A stretch of 64,000 nucleotides of DNA, from contig NZ_BMTU01000001.1 of NCBI RefSeq assembly GCF_014649835.1, forward strand, positions 868,001 to 932,000. Reading direction: 5' to 3'. The stretch comes from Streptomyces pilosus. GTDB lineage: Bacteria; Actinomycetota; Actinomycetes; Streptomycetales; Streptomycetaceae. The position numbers and the translations under genes are program-made. Shown here piece after piece: positions 11,697 to 21,014 of the stretch. Positions within the stretch are counted from its first letter, which is position 1. Each line of letters begins with the position of its first letter. Below the pieces are notes generated by a model. That model saw only the letters and a program-made list of their open reading frames with translations. It searched no databases and was not told where the DNA came from.

Positions 11697-13268
11697 CTAC
11701 GCCGTCCAGGGCCGGTGGTCCCCGGTGATCGCGTCCCAGGCGTCGGGGAGGGCGTTCTCGGCGAGTTCGGCGCGGCGTTCCTCGCGGGCGTGGAGGACGC
11801 CGTAGGTGAAGGCGTTCTCCCCCGCGGCGTGGGCGACGGCGGCGAGTTCCCGCAGGGTCCGGCGGGCCATGACGCTGTCCTGGTGGTCGCCGAGCAGGCC
11901 CTGGAGCGACTTCATGGAGGCGACGAGCCGCTTGGCCGGTTTGCCGAGTGCGGGGGTGGCGGCCTCGGCGGCGTAGCGGGTGCGCTTGGCCTTCTTGCGG
12001 GCCTCGTGGAGGGCGACGTCGCGGTCGGTGCCGGGGGGCAGGTCGAGGGCGCGGGTGACGAGGCCGGTGAGTTTGTCGAGGTCCTTGCGCACGGCCTTGG
12101 TGAGGACCTTCTCCGGCGCGGCCCCGGCCTTCTTGCGCAGGGGCGGGTCGCCGACCAGGGCGTCCAGGGTGTCGAGGAGGGTGAGGTAGCGGCGGGAGTC
12201 GAGGATGCCGGTGAGGCGTCCGTGGGCTCCGGCGTGGCGGGCCTCGGCCCAGTGGGTGAGGCGGCCGGCGACGGGGCCGTGCACGAGGTCGGGGGGCAGG
12301 TCGGCGAGGCCGGCGTCGAGGCGTGCGGCGAGGACTTCCTGGTCGCGGTCGAGGCCGAGCTCGCCGGCCAGCCACTTCAGGTCGGTGGCGACGGGGTCGG
12401 TCGTCTCCCGGTCAAGGACGGTGCGGAAGGTGCGGAAGGTGCTGCGCAGGCGGCGGGTGGCGACGCGCATGCTGTGCACGGCGTCGGGGAGGTCCTGGCG
12501 TACGGCGGGGTCGAGCTCGACGAGGGCGTCGCGCTGGGCGCGGACGTAGGCGAGGACGTGGTCGCCGGCGGTGACGGGTTCGCCGACCGCGCGGGAGCGC
12601 CGTTTCCGCTTCGGGGCCGCTTCGGGTGCGGTGGCGGGGGTGGGGTCCGTCGCCGGGGTGGCGGTGCAGGGGGGTGCCGTCTCGGCCAGGGCGCGGGCCA
12701 GTTTGGAGGACGACCGGGCGGGGCGGGCGCCGGCCTTGCGGAGGCGTTTGTCGACCTTGTCGAGGAAGGCGGGGTCGCCGTCGTCGGCGAGTTCGACCTC
12801 GATCTCGGTCCACCGGGCGGTGCCGCCGTCGCCGGTGAGGCGTTCGGCGTGGACGGTGTCGATGCTGACCTCGGCGAGGAGCCGGCCGTCGGTGTCGAGG
12901 AGGTGGCGTACGTCGCGGTCGGAGCGCAGGCGGACGACGGGCAGCAGGGGGTGGTGGCGGACGCGGGAGCGGACGAGGGCGGCGAGTTCGGCCGGGAGGG
13001 TGTCGGAGAGCGGGGCGCGGATCTCGTCGCGCACGCCGGGGGCGACGGGGAACTTGAGGTGCCAGCCGGCGTCGGAGCCGCCGGTGCGGCGGCGCAGGGT
13101 GATGGCGGACGCGGCGAGGCGTTCGTCGGCGGTGTCGTGGTAGGTCGCGTCGAGGTGGGTGACGCCCCGGTCGTGGACGGAGGCGACACCGGGGACGCGG
13201 GTCAGGTCGGGCAACCCGTCGGTGTCGGACTCGTACTTGCGCTCGATCTCTCGCTTGGTGTCCGCCAT
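11697..13268 (-). CDS. CYTH and CHAD domain protein
   Basis: 523 aa. An N-terminal CYTH domain (residues about 5-200) opens with REIERKYE, the ExExK-type signature that binds triphosphate or polyphosphate with metal. A C-terminal CHAD domain (about 240-510) is all-helical and rich in conserved His/Arg (for example DAVHSMRVATRRLRSTFRTF), and CHAD domains bind polyphosphate granules. An Ala/Thr/Pro linker joins them. A role in polyphosphate or triphosphate metabolism is family knowledge; the substrate here is not visible. ATG start at 13268. It precedes the radical SAM gene on the same strand and may share its transcript. Confidence 0.9.
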   Translation of the reverse strand: MADTKREIERKYESDTDGLPDLTRVPGVASVHDRGVTHLDATYHDTADERLAASAITLRRRTGGSDAGWHLKFPVAPGVRDEIRAPLSDTLPAELAALVRSRVRHHPLLPVVRLRSDRDVRHLLDTDGRLLAEVSIDTVHAERLTGDGGTARWTEIEVELADDGDPAFLDKVDKRLRKAGARPARSSSKLARALAETAPPCTATPATDPTPATAPEAAPKRKRRSRAVGEPVTAGDHVLAYVRAQRDALVELDPAVRQDLPDAVHSMRVATRRLRSTFRTFRTVLDRETTDPVATDLKWLAGELGLDRDQEVLAARLDAGLADLPPDLVHGPVAGRLTHWAEARHAGAHGRLTGILDSRRYLTLLDTLDALVGDPPLRKKAGAAPEKVLTKAVRKDLDKLTGLVTRALDLPPGTDRDVALHEARKKAKRTRYAAEAATPALGKPAKRLVASMKSLQGLLGDHQDSVMARRTLRELAAVAHAAGENAFTYGVLHAREERRAELAENALPDAWDAITGDHRPWTA

Positions 13269-13381
13269 GGATCGAATCTAGTCGCCGCGGGAGCGGAGCG
13301 GCAGTGGGCCGCTCCGCACCGGTGACGTGCGGGCCTGCGCGAGGGCCGCGCTCGCGCGGGCCCCGGAGGGGGTGCCGGGGG

Positions 13382-14584
13382 TCAGGCGGACATCGGCCGT
13401 TGCAGTTTGATCGACTGGAGCAGGCCGACCGCCAGCCAGGTGGCGAACATGGAGGAGCCGCCGTAGGAGACGAACGGCAGGGGCAGGCCGGTGACCGGCA
13501 TGATGCCGAGGGTCATGCCGATGTTCTCGAACGCCTGGAAGCCGAACCAGGCGACGATGCCGGCGGCGACGACGGTGCCGTACAGGTCGGTGGTGTCGCG
13601 GGCGATGCGGCAGGCGCGCCAGAGGATGATGCCGAGCAGGGCGATGATGAGGGCGCCGCCGACGAAGCCGAGTTCCTCGCCGGCGACGGTGAAGACGAAG
13701 TCGGTCTGCTGCTCGGGGACGAACTGGCCTGTGGTCTGGGAGCCCTCGAACAGGCCGGAGCCGGTCAGTCCGCCGGAGCCGATGGCGATGCGGGCCTGGT
13801 TGGTGTTGTAGCCGACGCCGGCGGGGTCGAGTTCGGGGTTGGCGAAGGCGGCGAAGCGGTTGATCTGGTACTCGTCGAGGACGCCGATCTGCCAGACGGT
13901 GACCGCGCCGATCGCCCCGGCGCTCATCAGGCCGAAGATCCAGCGGTTGGAGGCGCCGGAGGCGAGCAGCACGCCGAGCACGATGACGACCATGACCATG
14001 ACCGACCCGAGGTCGGGCATGAGCATCACGATCAGCATGGGGACGACGGCCAGGCCGAGGGCCTGCAGGACGGTGCGGTGGTCGGGGTAGGGCTTGTCGC
14101 CGGCGTCGACCCTGGCGGCGAGCAGCATCGCCATGCCCAGGATGATCGTGATCTTCACGAACTCGGAGGGCTGGAGGGAGAAGCCGCCGGGGAGCTTGAT
14201 CCAGGAGTGGGCGCCGTTGATCGTGGAGCCCAGGGGGGTGAGCACCAGGAGGATCAGGAAGACCGAGGCGCCGTACAGCAGGGGCACGGCGGTGCGCAGG
14301 GCGCGGTGGCCGAGCCAGATGGCGCCGATCATCAGGGCGATCCCGATGCCGGTGTTGAGCCAGTGCCGGACCAGGAAGTAGTAGGGGTCGCCCTGGTTGA
14401 GTTCGGTGCGGTTGCGGGTGGCCGAGTAGACCAGGAGGGAGCCGAGCAGGGACAGGACGAGTGCCGAGAGCAGTATCGGCCAGTCCATGCGGCGGGCGAG
14501 GGAGTCGCGGGCGAAGACCCGGGTCCAGCCCGCTCGTTCGGGGCCGTATCCGGAGACCTGGAAGCTGTTGACGCCGCCGGTCAT
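13382..14584 (-). CDS. rodA: RodA/FtsW/SpoVE-type peptidoglycan glycosyltransferase
   Basis: 400-aa polytopic membrane protein of the SEDS family that polymerises lipid II into glycan strands. Multiple hydrophobic helices are present, with the SEDS hallmarks GAHSWIKLPGGFSLQPSEF, GYNTNQARIAIGSGG and the C-terminal GLPLPFVSYGGSS. ATG at 14584 overlaps the TGA of the PBP2 gene (ATGA), so the two are translationally coupled. This matches the functional pairing of a SEDS polymerase with a class B transpeptidase. Last gene of the mre/rod run. In Streptomyces this homologue has been named sfr; its contribution to lateral wall or spore wall synthesis is inferred from the cluster. Confidence 0.95.
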   Translation of the reverse strand: MTGGVNSFQVSGYGPERAGWTRVFARDSLARRMDWPILLSALVLSLLGSLLVYSATRNRTELNQGDPYYFLVRHWLNTGIGIALMIGAIWLGHRALRTAVPLLYGASVFLILLVLTPLGSTINGAHSWIKLPGGFSLQPSEFVKITIILGMAMLLAARVDAGDKPYPDHRTVLQALGLAVVPMLIVMLMPDLGSVMVMVVIVLGVLLASGASNRWIFGLMSAGAIGAVTVWQIGVLDEYQINRFAAFANPELDPAGVGYNTNQARIAIGSGGLTGSGLFEGSQTTGQFVPEQQTDFVFTVAGEELGFVGGALIIALLGIILWRACRIARDTTDLYGTVVAAGIVAWFGFQAFENIGMTLGIMPVTGLPLPFVSYGGSSMFATWLAVGLLQSIKLQRPMSA

Positions 14585-16905
14585 GACGTCGTCCTCCGTG
14601 TTCCGGTCCGGGTGCGCCGGTGGTGGGTGTTGCAGCGGGCGCGGCCGCCGCCGGGGCGTGGTCCGCCGCCCCGGCGTCGCTCCCGCCGGCGGGTGTCGCG
14701 GTTGGTGTTCTCCGGTGAGGGCGTCGTGCCGGTCTGCTGGGGGTCGGCGGGGCCGTCCTGGGGGGTGGTGGCGCCGGGCGAGGGGGTGGCCCGGTCCTTG
14801 GCGGGGTCCTTGGAGATCTTCGGGGCCTTGATGGTGCCGTCGGTGCGGACCGCGGGGAGGGTCTTCTGCGGTGTGGGCAGGAGCGCCTTCTTCTTGTCGA
14901 TCTCGCCCTCCGGGGAGACGCCGTAGAGGGCGTTGTAGATGTTGCGCACGGCGGGGCCCGAGGCGCCGGAGCCGGTACCACCCTGGGAGATCGTCATGAC
15001 GATCGAGTAGTCCTTGGTGTACGTGGCGAACCAGGAGGTGGTCTGCTTGCCGTGGACCTCGGCGGTACCGGTCTTGGCGTGCATCGGGATCTCGTCCTGC
15101 GGCCAGCCCCCGAATCGCCACGCGGCCGTACCGCGGGTGGCGACTCCCTCGAGGGCTTCGTCTATCTGGGCGAGCGTCTTCTTGGTCATCGGCAGCTTGC
15201 CGTGGGCCTTGGGCTGGATCTCCTCGACCGCCTTGCCGTCGGGGCTGATGACGGCCTTGCCGACGGTGGGGTGGTAGAGGGTGCCGCCGTTGGCGAGGGC
15301 CCCGTAGATGGCGGCCATCTGGATGGGGGTGACGAGGGTGTCGCCCTGGCCGATGGAGTAGTTGACGGAGTCACCCGCGCGCAGCCGGTTGCCCTCGAGG
15401 CAGTTCTCGTAGGCGATCTTCTCGGCGTAGCTGCCGTCCTTCTTGCCGTACTTGCACCAGGAGTCCTTGTTGGCCGTCCAGTAGTCCTTCTTCCACTGGC
15501 GGTCCGGGACGCGGCCGGTGACCTCGTTGGGCAGGTCGATGCCGGTCTCCTCGCCGAGGCCGAACTGGTGGGAGGTCTTGTAGAACCAGTCCTTGGCGTT
15601 CTTCTTCGGCTTGTTGCCGCCGTCGCGCTTCCACTCCTCGTGGGAGAGGCGGTAGAAGACGGTGTCGCAGGAGACCTCCAGGGCGCGGCCGAGGCTGATG
15701 CCGCCGAAGCTCTGGGACTCGAAGTTCTTGAAGACCTGGCCGCCGATGGAGTACGAGCTGGAGCACTCGTAGGGGCCTTCGAAGGAGTACCCGGCGTTGA
15801 TGGCGGCGGCCGTCGGGATGACCTTGAAGATGGAGCCGGGTGCCGACTGGCCCTGGATGGCGCGGTTGAGCAGCGGGTAGTTGGAGTCCTTGCCGGTGAG
15901 GGCCGCGTAGTCCTTGGCGGAGATGCCGCCGACCCAGGCGTTGGGGTCGTAGGTGGGGTTGGAGGCCATGGCGACGACGCGGCCGGTCTTGGCCTCCATG
16001 ACGACGACGGCGCCGGAGTCGGCCTCGTAGGTGCGGTTGGTGTTGCGGTCGTGCTGCTTGCGGGCTTCCTTCATCGCCTCGTTGAGTTCGTACTCGGCGA
16101 TGCGCTGGACGCGGGAGTCGATGCTGGTGACGAGGTTGGCGCCGGGCTGGGCGGGGTCGGCCTCGGCCTGGCCGAGGACGCGGCCGAGCTTGTCGACCTC
16201 GTAGCGGGTGACGCCGGCCTTGCCGCGCAGCTGCTTGTCGTACTGGCGCTCGAGGCCGGAGCGGCCGACCATGTCGGAGCGCAGGTAGGGCGAGCTGGTG
16301 TCCTGCGCCTTCTGGATCTCCTCGTCGGTGACGGGCGAGAGGTAGCCGAGGACCTGGGCGGTGTTGGCCTTGCCGGGGCTGGTGTAGCGGCGCAGGGCCT
16401 GCGGTTCGGCGGTGATGCCGGGGAAGTCCTCGGCGCGTTCGCGGATCTGCAGGGCCTGCTTGGGGGTGGCCTCGTCGGTGATGGGGATGGGCTGGTACGG
16501 CGAGCCGTTCCAGCAGGGCTGGGGGGTCTCGGCGTTGCACAGCCGGACCTTCTGCTCGACCTCTTCGGGCTTCATGCCGAGGACGGCGGCGAGTTTGCTG
16601 AGGACCTCCTTGCCGTCGTCCTTCATCTTCATGAGGTCGGTGCGGGAGGCGGAGACGACGAGCCGGGTCTCGTTGTCCGCGAGGGCCACTCCGCGCGCGT
16701 CCAGAATGGAGCCGCGGACGGCGGGCTGGACGACCTGCTGGACGTGGTTGCCGGAGGCTTCCTTGGCGTACTGGTCGCCCTCGCGGATCTGGAGGTACCA
16801 CAGGCGCCCGCCGAGGGTGCCGAGGAGGGAGATGACGAGGACCTGGATGACGACGAGCCGGATCTGGACCCGCGGGTTGCGGCCGGTCTCGGGGATGTTG
16901 GTCAC
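14581..16905 (-). CDS. mrdA: Penicillin-binding protein 2 (class B transpeptidase)
   Basis: 774 aa. One N-terminal membrane anchor (IRLVVIQVLVISLLGTLGGR), a dimerisation domain, then a transpeptidase domain with the active-site SxxK in APGSIFK, SxN as SVN and KTG in AKTGTAEV. The C-terminal 90 residues are Pro/Thr- and Arg-rich and not part of the fold. Crosslinks peptidoglycan outside the membrane. GTG at 16905 is preferred over an open frame reaching 16998 because AGAGGAGG stands just upstream and the membrane anchor begins shortly after. It overlaps rodA by 4 nt; mreD lies 129 bp upstream on the same strand. Confidence 0.95.
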   Translation of the reverse strand: MTNIPETGRNPRVQIRLVVIQVLVISLLGTLGGRLWYLQIREGDQYAKEASGNHVQQVVQPAVRGSILDARGVALADNETRLVVSASRTDLMKMKDDGKEVLSKLAAVLGMKPEEVEQKVRLCNAETPQPCWNGSPYQPIPITDEATPKQALQIRERAEDFPGITAEPQALRRYTSPGKANTAQVLGYLSPVTDEEIQKAQDTSSPYLRSDMVGRSGLERQYDKQLRGKAGVTRYEVDKLGRVLGQAEADPAQPGANLVTSIDSRVQRIAEYELNEAMKEARKQHDRNTNRTYEADSGAVVVMEAKTGRVVAMASNPTYDPNAWVGGISAKDYAALTGKDSNYPLLNRAIQGQSAPGSIFKVIPTAAAINAGYSFEGPYECSSSYSIGGQVFKNFESQSFGGISLGRALEVSCDTVFYRLSHEEWKRDGGNKPKKNAKDWFYKTSHQFGLGEETGIDLPNEVTGRVPDRQWKKDYWTANKDSWCKYGKKDGSYAEKIAYENCLEGNRLRAGDSVNYSIGQGDTLVTPIQMAAIYGALANGGTLYHPTVGKAVISPDGKAVEEIQPKAHGKLPMTKKTLAQIDEALEGVATRGTAAWRFGGWPQDEIPMHAKTGTAEVHGKQTTSWFATYTKDYSIVMTISQGGTGSGASGPAVRNIYNALYGVSPEGEIDKKKALLPTPQKTLPAVRTDGTIKAPKISKDPAKDRATPSPGATTPQDGPADPQQTGTTPSPENTNRDTRRRERRRGGGPRPGGGRARCNTHHRRTRTGTRRTTS

Positions 16906-17034
16906 GCGGTTTCCTCCTCTCTCAGAGCGTGTGGGCGTGGGGACGGCGTACGAGGGATGAACGGCCGGTACGCCGGTCGGCGTTCCGCCGTCGTTCACTC
17001 GTCGGAGTGATGTTTCGGAAGAAGTTCCGGGCGG

Positions 17035-17703
17035 TCACAGGCGCTTGACCCCCTTGATGCGTCCGGCGCGGGCCGTCCGGGCCCGGGCCGCCTTGGTCTT
17101 CAGTCCGCCGCGCTGGCCGCCGATGCGCAGTCCGGTGCCGCCGGAGAGCCAGCCGGAGGAGATGTCGCCGGACGCCGTGGAGCCGGTCTCGGCGAGCGGA
17201 TCGTTCTCGGCGCGCCGGGCCAGGGCCATGACGCCGGGCACGACGAACGGCGCGAGCAGCAGGTCGTACAGGGCGGCGGTGAACAGCAGGGAGCCGAGGC
17301 CGACGTGGCGGGCGGCGGTGTCGCCGACGAGGGCGCCGACCCCGGCGTAGAGCAGGGTGGAGCCGACGGCGGCGGCGACCACCACGACCATGGGACCGGT
17401 GGCCGACCTGACCTGCCCGCTCTCGGGCTTGACGAGTCCGGCGAGGTAGCCGATGACGCACAGCACGAGGGCGTAGCGGCCGGCGGCGTGGTCGGCGGGC
17501 GGGGCGAGGTCGGCGAGGAGTCCGGCGCCGAAGCCGACGAGGGCGCCGCCGACGTGGCCGTAGACCAGGGCGAGGCCGAGGACGGTGAGCAGCAGCAGGT
17601 CGGGGACCGCGCCCGGGAGGTGGAGGCGGGCGAGGACACTCACCTGGATCACCAGGGCGACGACGATCAGGGAGCTGGAGAGCAGGATCCGGTTGACGCG
17701 CAT
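17035..17703 (-). CDS. mreD: Rod shape-determining protein MreD
   Basis: 222-aa membrane protein with about five hydrophobic helices from residue 5 to 165 (starting RILLSSSLIVVALVIQVSVL) and an extra basic, Gly/Arg-rich C-terminal tail of about 50 residues. MreD is an integral partner of MreC and the RodA/PBP2 machinery. ATG at 17703. It follows mreC by 13 bp, so the two are one transcript. The tail is longer than in rod-shaped bacteria such as E. coli; its role is unknown. Confidence 0.92.
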   Translation of the reverse strand: MRVNRILLSSSLIVVALVIQVSVLARLHLPGAVPDLLLLTVLGLALVYGHVGGALVGFGAGLLADLAPPADHAAGRYALVLCVIGYLAGLVKPESGQVRSATGPMVVVVAAAVGSTLLYAGVGALVGDTAARHVGLGSLLFTAALYDLLLAPFVVPGVMALARRAENDPLAETGSTASGDISSGWLSGGTGLRIGGQRGGLKTKAARARTARAGRIKGVKRL

Positions 17704-17716
17704 GGGGTGACAGCTC

Positions 17717-18658
17717 CTACTGCTCTTGCTGGTTCAGGCCGTCGGCAGGGGCGGAGGGGGTGACGGTCACCGTCACGGTCGGGGTGGGGGTCGGCTCGGG
17801 CTTCTTGGGCAGCACCGTGTCGCGCGGGTCCTTCTTCGGGGCCTGGACGACGACGCCGACCACGTCGAGCTTGCTGAAGCTGACGTACGGCGTGACGTAG
17901 AGGGTGCGGGTGAGGTCGCCGCCGGAGGGGTCGACGCGGGAGACGACGCCGACGGGCACGCCGGGCACGAACGGCTTGTCGGCCTGCGAGCCGAAGGTGA
18001 CCAGGCGGTCGCCCTTCTTGATCTCGGCCTTGCCGTTGAGCAGTTCGACGCGCAGCGGGCGGTCCCCCTGGCCGGAGGCGAAGCCCAGTTCGTCGGAGCC
18101 CTCCATGCGGGTGCCGACGGTGAAGTCGGGGTCGCTGGCCAGCAGCACGGTGGCGGTGTTCGGGCCGACGGTGGTGACCCGGCCGACGAGCCCGTCACCG
18201 TTGAGGACGGTCATGTCGCGCTGGATGCCGTCGTTGGCCCCCGCGTCGATGGTGATGGTCCAGGAGAAGCCCTGGGCCGCTCCTATGGCGATGACCTGGG
18301 CGCCCTTGATGCCGTACTGGCCCTTGCCGGAGACGCTCAGCAGCTTGTCGAGCTGGGCGAGGCGGCTGCGGCTGCGGTCGTCGCTGCCGAGTTCGGCCTT
18401 GAGCGCCGCGTTCTCCCGCTCCAGCCGGGCGAGCCGGTCGTGCCGGTCGCCGGACTCGCGGACGGCGGTGACCGCGTTGCCGATCGGGTCGACCGCGCTG
18501 GACACGCCGTTCTCGATCGGGCCGAAGACGGTCGCCGCGGCCTGCCGGGCACCGTCGACCGGAGAATCCTCCCCACCGCGGATGTCCACCGTGATCAGTG
18601 CGAACGCGATGGCGATCAGCAGCACCAGGAGCAGCCGGCTCTCTCGTGTGTCCCTCAC
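17717..18658 (-). CDS. mreC: Rod shape-determining protein MreC
   Basis: 313 aa. A short cytoplasmic start, one transmembrane segment (LLLVLLIAIAFALITVDI), a coiled-coil stretch about residues 70-95, and the periplasmic-type beta domain (GAAQGFSWTITIDAGANDGI and LLASDPDFTVGTRMEGS). The C-terminus is a Thr/Pro-rich tail. MreC scaffolds wall-synthesis enzymes outside the membrane and links them to MreB. GTG start at 18658 immediately before the hydrophobic segment. Tight spacing to mreD shows co-transcription; a 172-bp gap separates it from mreB. Confidence 0.94.
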   Translation of the reverse strand: MRDTRESRLLLVLLIAIAFALITVDIRGGEDSPVDGARQAAATVFGPIENGVSSAVDPIGNAVTAVRESGDRHDRLARLERENAALKAELGSDDRSRSRLAQLDKLLSVSGKGQYGIKGAQVIAIGAAQGFSWTITIDAGANDGIQRDMTVLNGDGLVGRVTTVGPNTATVLLASDPDFTVGTRMEGSDELGFASGQGDRPLRVELLNGKAEIKKGDRLVTFGSQADKPFVPGVPVGVVSRVDPSGGDLTRTLYVTPYVSFSKLDVVGVVVQAPKKDPRDTVLPKKPEPTPTPTVTVTVTPSAPADGLNQQEQ

Positions 18659-18830
18659 GTGCGGCGGCCGTGCCTTCCTCGTCGAGAACGGGTGTGCGGT
18701 GTCGTGTTGTTCAGGTGTCTGACGGTGTGTTCGGTACTTTTCGAGGCGTTGTGGGCGATCCCGTGCCTCTATACCAGCGATCCGCCGTACGAGAGGTGAA
18801 CGTCCCGTACGGCGGAATCGAGGCGTCGTG

Positions 18831-19862
18831 TCATCTGCGGGGCTGGGCGTCCAGCACCTGCTGGAGCGCCTCGAACTCCTCGACGCACTTGCCGGAGCCG
18901 AGCGCCACGCTGTCCAGCGGGTCCTCGGCGATGTGGATGGGCATGCCCGTCTCCCGGCGCAGCCGCTCGTCGAGGCCGCGCAGCAGAGCGCCGCCGCCGG
19001 TCAGGACGATGCCCCGGTCCATGATGTCGCCGGACAGCTCCGGCGGGCACTTGTCCAGGGTGGTCTTGACCGCGTCGACGATGGCGTTGACGGGCTCCTC
19101 GATCGCCTTGCGCACCTCGGCCGCGGAGATGACGACGGTCTTGGGCAGTCCGGAGACCAGGTCCCGGCCGCGGATCTCGGTGTGCTCGTCGGTGTCGAGG
19201 TCGTACGCCGAACCGATCGTGATCTTGATCTGCTCGGCCGAGCGCTCACCCAGCAGGAGGGAGTACTCCTTCTTGATGTGCTGGATGATCGCGTTGTCCA
19301 GTTCGTCGCCCGCGACGCGGATGGACTGGGCGGTGACGATGCCGCCGAGGGAGATGACCGCGACCTCCGTGGTGCCGCCGCCGATGTCCACCACCATGTT
19401 GCCGGTGGCCTCGTGGACCGGCAGCCCGGAGCCGATGGCGGCCGCCATGGGCTCCTCGATGATGTGCACCTGGCGGGCGCCGGCCTGGGACGACGCCTCG
19501 ATGACGGCGCGGCGCTCGACGCCGGTGATGCCCGAGGGCACACAGACGACGACCCGCGGACGGGCCAGATACCGCCGCTTGTGGATCTTCAGGATGAAGT
19601 AGCGGAGCATCCGCTCGGTGATCTCGAAGTCGGCGATGACGCCGTCCTTCAGCGGACGCACGGCGACGATGTTGCCCGGCGTGCGCCCGATCATCTTCTT
19701 CGCTTCGGCACCGACCGCGAGGATGCCACCGGTGTTGGTGTTGATCGCGACGACGGACGGCTCGTTGAGTACGATCCCGCGACCCCTGACGTACACCAGC
19801 GTGTTGGCGGTCCCGAGGTCGACAGCCATGTCACGGCCGATGAACGACATTGAGTTCCCCAT
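18831..19862 (-). CDS. mreB: Rod shape-determining protein MreB (actin homologue)
   Basis: 343 aa with the complete actin-like ATPase fold: phosphate-1 [11 protein letters not shown], connect-1, phosphate-2 [13 protein letters not shown] and the adenosine motif [13 protein letters not shown]. It forms membrane-associated filaments that organise wall synthesis; in Streptomyces it mainly affects spore wall and aerial hyphae (family knowledge). The start chosen is ATG at 19862 ([11 protein letters not shown]), giving the usual length for this genus; a second ATG at 19850 is possible. First gene of the mre/rod cluster, with its control region in the 316-bp gap upstream. Confidence 0.96.
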   Translation of the reverse strand: MGNSMSFIGRDMAVDLGTANTLVYVRGRGIVLNEPSVVAINTNTGGILAVGAEAKKMIGRTPGNIVAVRPLKDGVIADFEITERMLRYFILKIHKRRYLARPRVVVCVPSGITGVERRAVIEASSQAGARQVHIIEEPMAAAIGSGLPVHEATGNMVVDIGGGTTEVAVISLGGIVTAQSIRVAGDELDNAIIQHIKKEYSLLLGERSAEQIKITIGSAYDLDTDEHTEIRGRDLVSGLPKTVVISAAEVRKAIEEPVNAIVDAVKTTLDKCPPELSGDIMDRGIVLTGGGALLRGLDERLRRETGMPIHIAEDPLDSVALGSGKCVEEFEALQQVLDAQPRR

Positions 19863-20178
19863 CAGGATTCGACTGGCCTTCCCGCGAGCTTTTGAGGGCT
19901 TTTCAGGTCGGCGAGGTGGGTGCGGTGACGTGAAGGCTTCCATCGTAGACGCGCCTTCGCGAACACCGCGCGAGGGTCTTCGCCATTGTCATCAGATGGC
20001 GGGTCGCCCTGCTTGTGGAGACGGGCCATCGGGGGCATCCGTTCCCCCGAACGCCGCGCATATGCCAGAAATGGTCCGGGGGCAAAGCCCCCAGACCATC
20101 CGACAAACCACAAACGTGCTGGCCACGGCCGCGACGTGATCGTTATGCGGAAAATCCGCTACGGCCGTTCGGGCGACG
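19863..20178. other. 316-bp control region upstream of mreB
   Basis: No gene is seen. The part next to mreB should hold the mre promoters, but I cannot assign boxes with confidence. The part near ndk holds a strong hairpin at 20071-20099. Confidence 0.5.
20071..20099 (-). terminator. Hairpin after ndk
   Basis: ATGGTC and GGGGGC pair with GCCCCC and GACCAT around an AAA loop, with a single C/A mismatch: 12 pairs in 29 nt. It lies about 80 nt past the ndk stop on the minus strand and before mreB, so it probably ends the folC-ndk transcript. Confidence 0.7.
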
Positions 20179-20592
20179 TCACGCGCGGCCCGGGAAGAAG
20201 ATCTTCACCTCGCGTTCGGCGGACTCCTCGGAGTCGGACGCGTGGATCAGGTTCTCGCGGACGATCACACCGAAGTCGCCGCGGATCGAACCGGGCTCGG
20301 CGGCGATCGGGTCCGTGGGGCCCGCCAGCTTGCGCACGCCCTCGATCACCCGCTCACCCTCGACGATCAGGGCGACGACCGGGCCGGAGGCCATGAACTC
20401 CATCAGCGGCTCGTAGAACGGCTTGCCCTTGTGCTCGCCGTAGTGCTGCTCCAGCGTGTCGTGGTCCAGGGAGCGCAGCTCCAGCGCGGTGATCTGCCAG
20501 CCGGCCTTGCGCTCGATACGGCTGATGATCTCGCCGGTCAGGCCACGACGGACGGCGTCGGGCTTGAGCAGGACGAGGGTGCGCTGGGTCAC
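20179..20592 (-). CDS. ndk: Nucleoside diphosphate kinase
   Basis: 137 aa, the standard length. Transfers the gamma phosphate from ATP to nucleoside diphosphates through a phosphohistidine; the active-site histidine is in ENLIHASDS (about residue 117). It opens TQRTLVLLKPDAVRRG as in the family and contains the conserved GxxxxxIRGDFG region. GTG start at 20592 with AAGGAG 11 nt upstream. Lies downstream of folC and the DUF4233 gene on the same strand with a 65-bp gap, and probably has shared transcription. Confidence 0.97.
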   Translation of the reverse strand: MTQRTLVLLKPDAVRRGLTGEIISRIERKAGWQITALELRSLDHDTLEQHYGEHKGKPFYEPLMEFMASGPVVALIVEGERVIEGVRKLAGPTDPIAAEPGSIRGDFGVIVRENLIHASDSEESAEREVKIFFPGRA

Positions 20593-20657
20593 GACGGAGC
20601 TCCTTGTGCGTGAAGTGGTGCGGGGTCACGAGATTACCGGGCGTGTCGCGGCCGCTG

Positions 20658-21008
20658 TCACGCAGCGTCAGGCTGCTCCGCCTGCGCGGCGAAACGGGCC
20701 TTCGCTTCGTCCACCTTTCGCCCGAAGTGCACCGATGCCCACCACAGCAGCGCGAAGACCGCGCCCATGAAGAACATCATCGGGACGAACACACCGGAGG
20801 CGATCAGCGCGAGCTGCAGCGCCCAGCCGAGGCCCACCCCGCCGGGCCGGGTGATCACCCCGCACAGGGCCACGCACAGGAACATCGCGATGCCGCAGAC
20901 CGTCCACACCGTGCCGGTGGACAGGTCCGCGTCCTTCATCGCGACCAGTCCGGCGAAGCCGATGATGAAGAACTCGCCGATCAGCGTCGAAGCGCAGAGC
21001 GTACGCAC
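20658..21008 (-). CDS. DUF4233 family small membrane protein
   Basis: 116 aa with four hydrophobic segments (for example IGEFFIIGFAGLVAM and GVFVPMMFFMGAVFALLWW) and a charged C-terminal tail. Actinobacterial family of unknown function, usually found between folC and ndk, as here. GTG start at 21008 only 6 bp after the folC stop, which indicates coupling to folC. No catalytic motif is visible. Confidence 0.88.
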   Translation of the reverse strand: MRTLCASTLIGEFFIIGFAGLVAMKDADLSTGTVWTVCGIAMFLCVALCGVITRPGGVGLGWALQLALIASGVFVPMMFFMGAVFALLWWASVHFGRKVDEAKARFAAQAEQPDAA

Positions 21009-21014
21009 GGGAAC

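Noticed and set aside
19863..20178. Small genes between mreB and ndk
   Set aside because: The frames are short, overlap a hairpin and lack ribosome-binding sites; the region reads as promoter and terminator DNA.
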